From Planctomicrobium piriforme (GTDB lineage Bacteria; Planctomycetota; Planctomycetia; Planctomycetales; Planctomycetaceae): DNA of 64,000 bases. Below are positions 61,780-64,000 of the stretch, in pieces. The stretch lies in the NCBI RefSeq assembly GCF_900113665.1, contig NZ_FOQD01000005.1, positions 248,001-312,000 on the forward strand, in the 5' to 3' direction. Below the pieces are notes generated by a model that worked only from the letters and a program-made list of their open reading frames with translations, searched no databases and was not told the DNA's origin. How positions within the stretch are numbered: position 1 is the first letter of the stretch; each line of letters begins with the position of its first letter. A program made the translations under genes and the position numbers.

Positions 61780-62389
61780 TTTCGCTTAAACTCCGTGGTT
61801 GATATCTGGACGAACACACATCCAGACGACTCTCACCGTCAAACCCCAACCAATGCTGTCCGGGAAAGGCGGTGAGTGCTTTCCTGACGCCAACTCGTCA
61901 ATCTCCGCCGCGGCCTCAACCGGCAAGGACGATGTCGTCGGCCTGACCAGGCAACAACATCGAACGGCCCGTCATTGAGACGACGCAAGGCGGTTCCAGT
62001 ACGATGTTATCGGGAAACCGGGGTTTCGCGAAAGACATCCCGACCGCTTGACGAGATAAAGTGCCGCTTCAGGACGACAGCGGACCGCTAAATCCCTTAC
62101 CGTACAACGATTTCCGCAATCGAACCGACTGTTTCTCCCGATTTCGACGATCACTCGAAAATTGCGGATTGGACCGCTGCGGAGGGTCGTGGCGATCAGG
62201 ATGGTTTGTGACCTGGTCACCCTTTGAGAGTCGGTTCGTTTCGAAATTCCGAATCTCAAGCACCAAAATTCAAACAAATCCCAATGATCAAATTCCAAAA
62301 ACGCCATTCAACGATTGTGTTTTGGTCATTGAGGTTTTGATTTTGTTTGGAGTTTGGACTTTATGATTTGGAATTTGAGCGGCAGCTTA
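61780..62389. other. 610-bp intergenic region between ACP and FabG
   Basis: No gene found. It contains the perfect palindrome GTGACC-T-GGTCAC (62208-62220) and the heptamer-like inverted repeat listed at 62262-62382. The ACP promoter presumably lies here, but no confident -10/-35 pair was seen. Confidence 0.45.
62262..62382. repeat. Heptamer inverted repeat (TTGGANT / CAAANTC family)
   Basis: Left arm with CCAAAATTCAAACAAATCCC, AATGATCAAATTCCAAAAAC; right arm with TTTTGGTCATTGAGGTTTTG, TTTGGAGTTTGGAC and TTGGAATTTGAG. Units of 7 bp (TTGGAGT/TTGGACT/TTATGAT/TTGGAAT) are visible, and the arms are largely complementary. It ends eight bases before the fabG stop codon. Confidence 0.65.
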
Positions 62390-63142
62390 TCAGAAGCCGC
62401 CCAGCGTCAGTCCGCCGTCGACGACCAGCACATGGCCGGTGATGTACGACGCTTCATCGCTCGCCAGGAAGGCGACCGCGTTGGCGATGTCTTCCGGCTT
62501 GCCGAGGCGCTTCAGGGGGATCTGCTTCTTGATGTCCCCTTCCGCCGCGTTCCGGACCGCTTCGGTCATGTCGGTTTCGATGAAGCCTGGGGCGACCGCG
62601 TTGACGGTGATGTTCCGTCGGCCGATTTCCGTCGCCAGGCAGCGGGTGAGACCCTGGATGCCCCCCTTGCTGGCAGCGTAGTTCACTTGCCCCTGGTTGC
62701 CGAATTCGGCGGCCACGCTCGACATATTGATGATGCGACCGTAGCGCTGAGACATCATCTGCCGCATCGCTCCCTGGCAGAAGTTGTACACGCTCCCCAG
62801 GTTGGTGTTGATGACCGACTGCCAGGCATCTTCTTCCATGATCGCCAGCAGGCCGTCGCGGATGATCCCGGCATTGTTGACCAGAATGTCGAGCCGGCCC
62901 CACTTCTGGATCACTTCGGCGATGATTTTGTCGGACTCGGCCTTGTTGGCGACGTCCCCCTGGAAACCGATGGTTTCGTAGCCCTTTGCAGCCAGTTCGG
63001 CGACCAGTTTGTCGGCCGATTCCTTGCTCGACTTGTAGACGAACGCCACTTTCGCGCCACGGGCCGCCAGGGTCTCCACCACGCTCTTGCCAATCCCACG
63101 GCTCCCGCCGGTGACCAGTGCAATTCGTCCGTTCAAACTCAT
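62390..63142 (-). CDS. fabG: 3-oxoacyl-[acyl-carrier-protein] reductase
   Basis: 250 residues. Classical SDR: LVTGGSRGIGKSV (cofactor loop), LVNNAGIIRD, the catalytic Ser in INMSSVAAEFG, then VNYAASKGG (Tyr-x3-Lys), and VAPGFIETDMT. C-terminal ASYITGHVLVVDGGLTLGG is the FabG end. It reduces 3-oxoacyl-ACP with NADPH. Two stop codons in tandem (TGATAA) close it. Its neighbours (ACP and FabZ-like proteins) support the acyl-chain role. Confidence 0.95.
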   Translation of the reverse strand: MSLNGRIALVTGGSRGIGKSVVETLAARGAKVAFVYKSSKESADKLVAELAAKGYETIGFQGDVANKAESDKIIAEVIQKWGRLDILVNNAGIIRDGLLAIMEEDAWQSVINTNLGSVYNFCQGAMRQMMSQRYGRIINMSSVAAEFGNQGQVNYAASKGGIQGLTRCLATEIGRRNITVNAVAPGFIETDMTEAVRNAAEGDIKKQIPLKRLGKPEDIANAVAFLASDEASYITGHVLVVDGGLTLGGF

Positions 63143-63162
63143 TTCGATACTCCTGGTTGGAT

Positions 63163-63226
63163 TGGTTGAAGGTTTAAGGTTGATGGTTGAAAAAAGGCGT
63201 TAAACCTTAAACCATCAACCTTCAAC
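63163..63226. repeat. Compact heptamer hairpin (GGTTGAA family)
   Basis: GGTTGAA/GGTTTAA/GGTTGAT/GGTTGAA, a short loop, then TTAAACC/TTAAACC/ATCAACC/TTCAAC. The arms pair almost completely. The upstream dehydratase gene reads into it and takes its stop (GGT TGA) from the array. Confidence 0.85.
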
Positions 63227-63706
63227 GATAGCCGCCGCCTTCGGATACAGCACGGCGTAGAGTTCTTTCAGGCTCCGCAACTGGGTCTCGTCCGCCGAGG
63301 TCAACGCGGGATGGGCGTCGACCACGTTGAACTGTTCCAGTATCAGGCGGGCACTCACGGCATTCGTTTCGCCGATATTCCCGGACGCCTTGAAGGTCCA
63401 GAAACGGCCCTCTTTTTTATGCACCGACGCTGTCAGCGACAGTGTCTTGCCAGGGGAGACGAAGCTGTTGAACTTCACCGCCCGGGCTTCCTTCAGCAGC
63501 ACAGTGCTGTACTGAAAATTCTCGCTCGCCCGCATCAGCCAGGCGCAGGTCTGGACCATCGCCTCGACCATCAGCACGCCGGGCATAATGGGGAACCCGG
63601 GAAAGTGGTCCTGCAGGTATTCTTCCGCCAAGGACAGCGTTTTGATCGCGTGGATCGACTCGCCCGGCTTGAGTTCCGTAATTTGATCGATCAGTGTGAA
63701 ACGCAT
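63215..63706 (-). CDS. fabZ: FabZ-like hotdog dehydratase
   Basis: 163 residues from the ATG at 63706 (the frame is open to 63757). Closer to canonical FabZ than the 60780 copy: LQDHFPGFPIMPGVLMVEAMVQ with His34 and Glu48. The last residues IVEG and the stop come from the heptamer hairpin. It is the first gene of the minus-strand acyl cluster; anything further upstream lies outside the window. Confidence 0.88.
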   Translation of the reverse strand: MRFTLIDQITELKPGESIHAIKTLSLAEEYLQDHFPGFPIMPGVLMVEAMVQTCAWLMRASENFQYSTVLLKEARAVKFNSFVSPGKTLSLTASVHKKEGRFWTFKASGNIGETNAVSARLILEQFNVVDAHPALTSADETQLRSLKELYAVLYPKAAAIVEG

Positions 63707-63903
63707 GGACTGAAACCGCCGGCGAAGGTCACGACGCCCGATCGCGAAATCAGGCAAAGGGAACCAATATAAGGGGGCACCTAACCCGACACAACTCGCC
63801 CCGGCTGGGAGGGCGAAGTGATGTCGGCTCCGATCAGGCGTCCTCCTCTCCCCGATATGACGCGGGAGAAGGTGGAAAGTCGAAGCTCAGGGCGAGGAGA
63901 GAA

Positions 63904-64000
63904 TTGATTTGTCATTTCTCAATGGTCATTTGTCATTGGGCCATTGAGGGGAGTAGTAGAACCCCGAGGCTCCTCTTTCACACTCAACACTCGTCACTCA
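63904..64000. repeat. Heptamer arrays at the window end (TTTGTCA and CACTCAA families)
   Basis: TTTGTCA/TTTCTCA/ATGGTCA/TTTGTCA/TTGGGCC-type units (63906-63950) repeat 46686-46732 almost exactly in reverse complement. CACTCAACACTCGTCACTCA (63981-64000) repeats 4738-4757 exactly. Both may continue beyond the window. Confidence 0.8.

Overview
The window looks like a planctomycete chromosome (order Planctomycetales). The evidence is two DUF1559 proteins with the family's prepilin-like N-terminus, PQQ-type beta-propeller proteins with signal peptides, a Fae-like C1 protein, a pseudopilin/GspF cluster, moderately high G+C and typical planctomycete intergenic repeats. All calls come from reading the sequence and translations; no database search was possible. 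No rRNA, tRNA, CRISPR array, integrase or transposase was recognised.

Layout. 1-4680: 3' part of a giant repeat-containing, cadherin-like surface protein. 4.7-10.6 kb: small accessory genes (lipoprotein hydrolase, an A+T-richer orphan, a Fae-like protein overlapping a prepilin-helix protein, membrane and secreted small proteins, a lipoprotein and a DUF1559 protein). 10.7-13.2 kb: sugar epimerase, then an ArsR repressor coupled to a double SRPBCC protein behind a clear promoter/operator. 13.2-24.1 kb: a minus-strand type II secretion/pilus-like cluster with a GspE-like protein lacking the Walker A lysine, three GspF-like proteins in a row, three pseudopilins, a DUF1559 protein and a large membrane protein. 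24.2-30 kb: dienelactone hydrolase, STAS protein, fused peptide-type ABC ATPase, MntR, Hpt and DAHP synthase. 30.3-33.6 kb: glycosyltransferase plus glycogen-debranching-type enzyme. 33.6-38.3 kb: FmdB-type protein and two PQQ propellers. 38.6-42.1 kb: DUF2071 protein, then amtB and two P-II genes behind a sigma-54 promoter. 42.3-44.3 kb: a GNAT/proline-dehydrogenase-like fusion. 44.3-56.1 kb: a Y-family polymerase with a LexA-type box, SDR reductase, GyrA-type topoisomerase, a channel with an unusual filter, methyltransferase, hydrolase, two membrane proteins and lactate permease. 56.1-57.4 kb: tandem paralogues of an unrecognised family. 57.4-63.7 kb: a CitG-like/PTPS open reading frame, a double 4Fe-4S protein, a GcvH-like protein and a fatty-acid-type set (two dehydratases, ACP, FabG).

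The most distinctive layer is non-coding. At least ten intergenic places carry degenerate arrays with a strict 7-bp period (words such as CACTCAA, ACTGAAA, GGTTGAA, AAATGAC, AGGGGAC). Several form long inverted repeats, and several supply the stop codon of the adjoining gene. Separate palindromic families (a two-armed GCCCTGAAAGGGC / GCCCAGGGC element of about 190 bp, a TTGTCCCGGACG palindrome and a CCCTCACCCC element) recur, and three copies lie inside or at the end of reading frames without breaking them.
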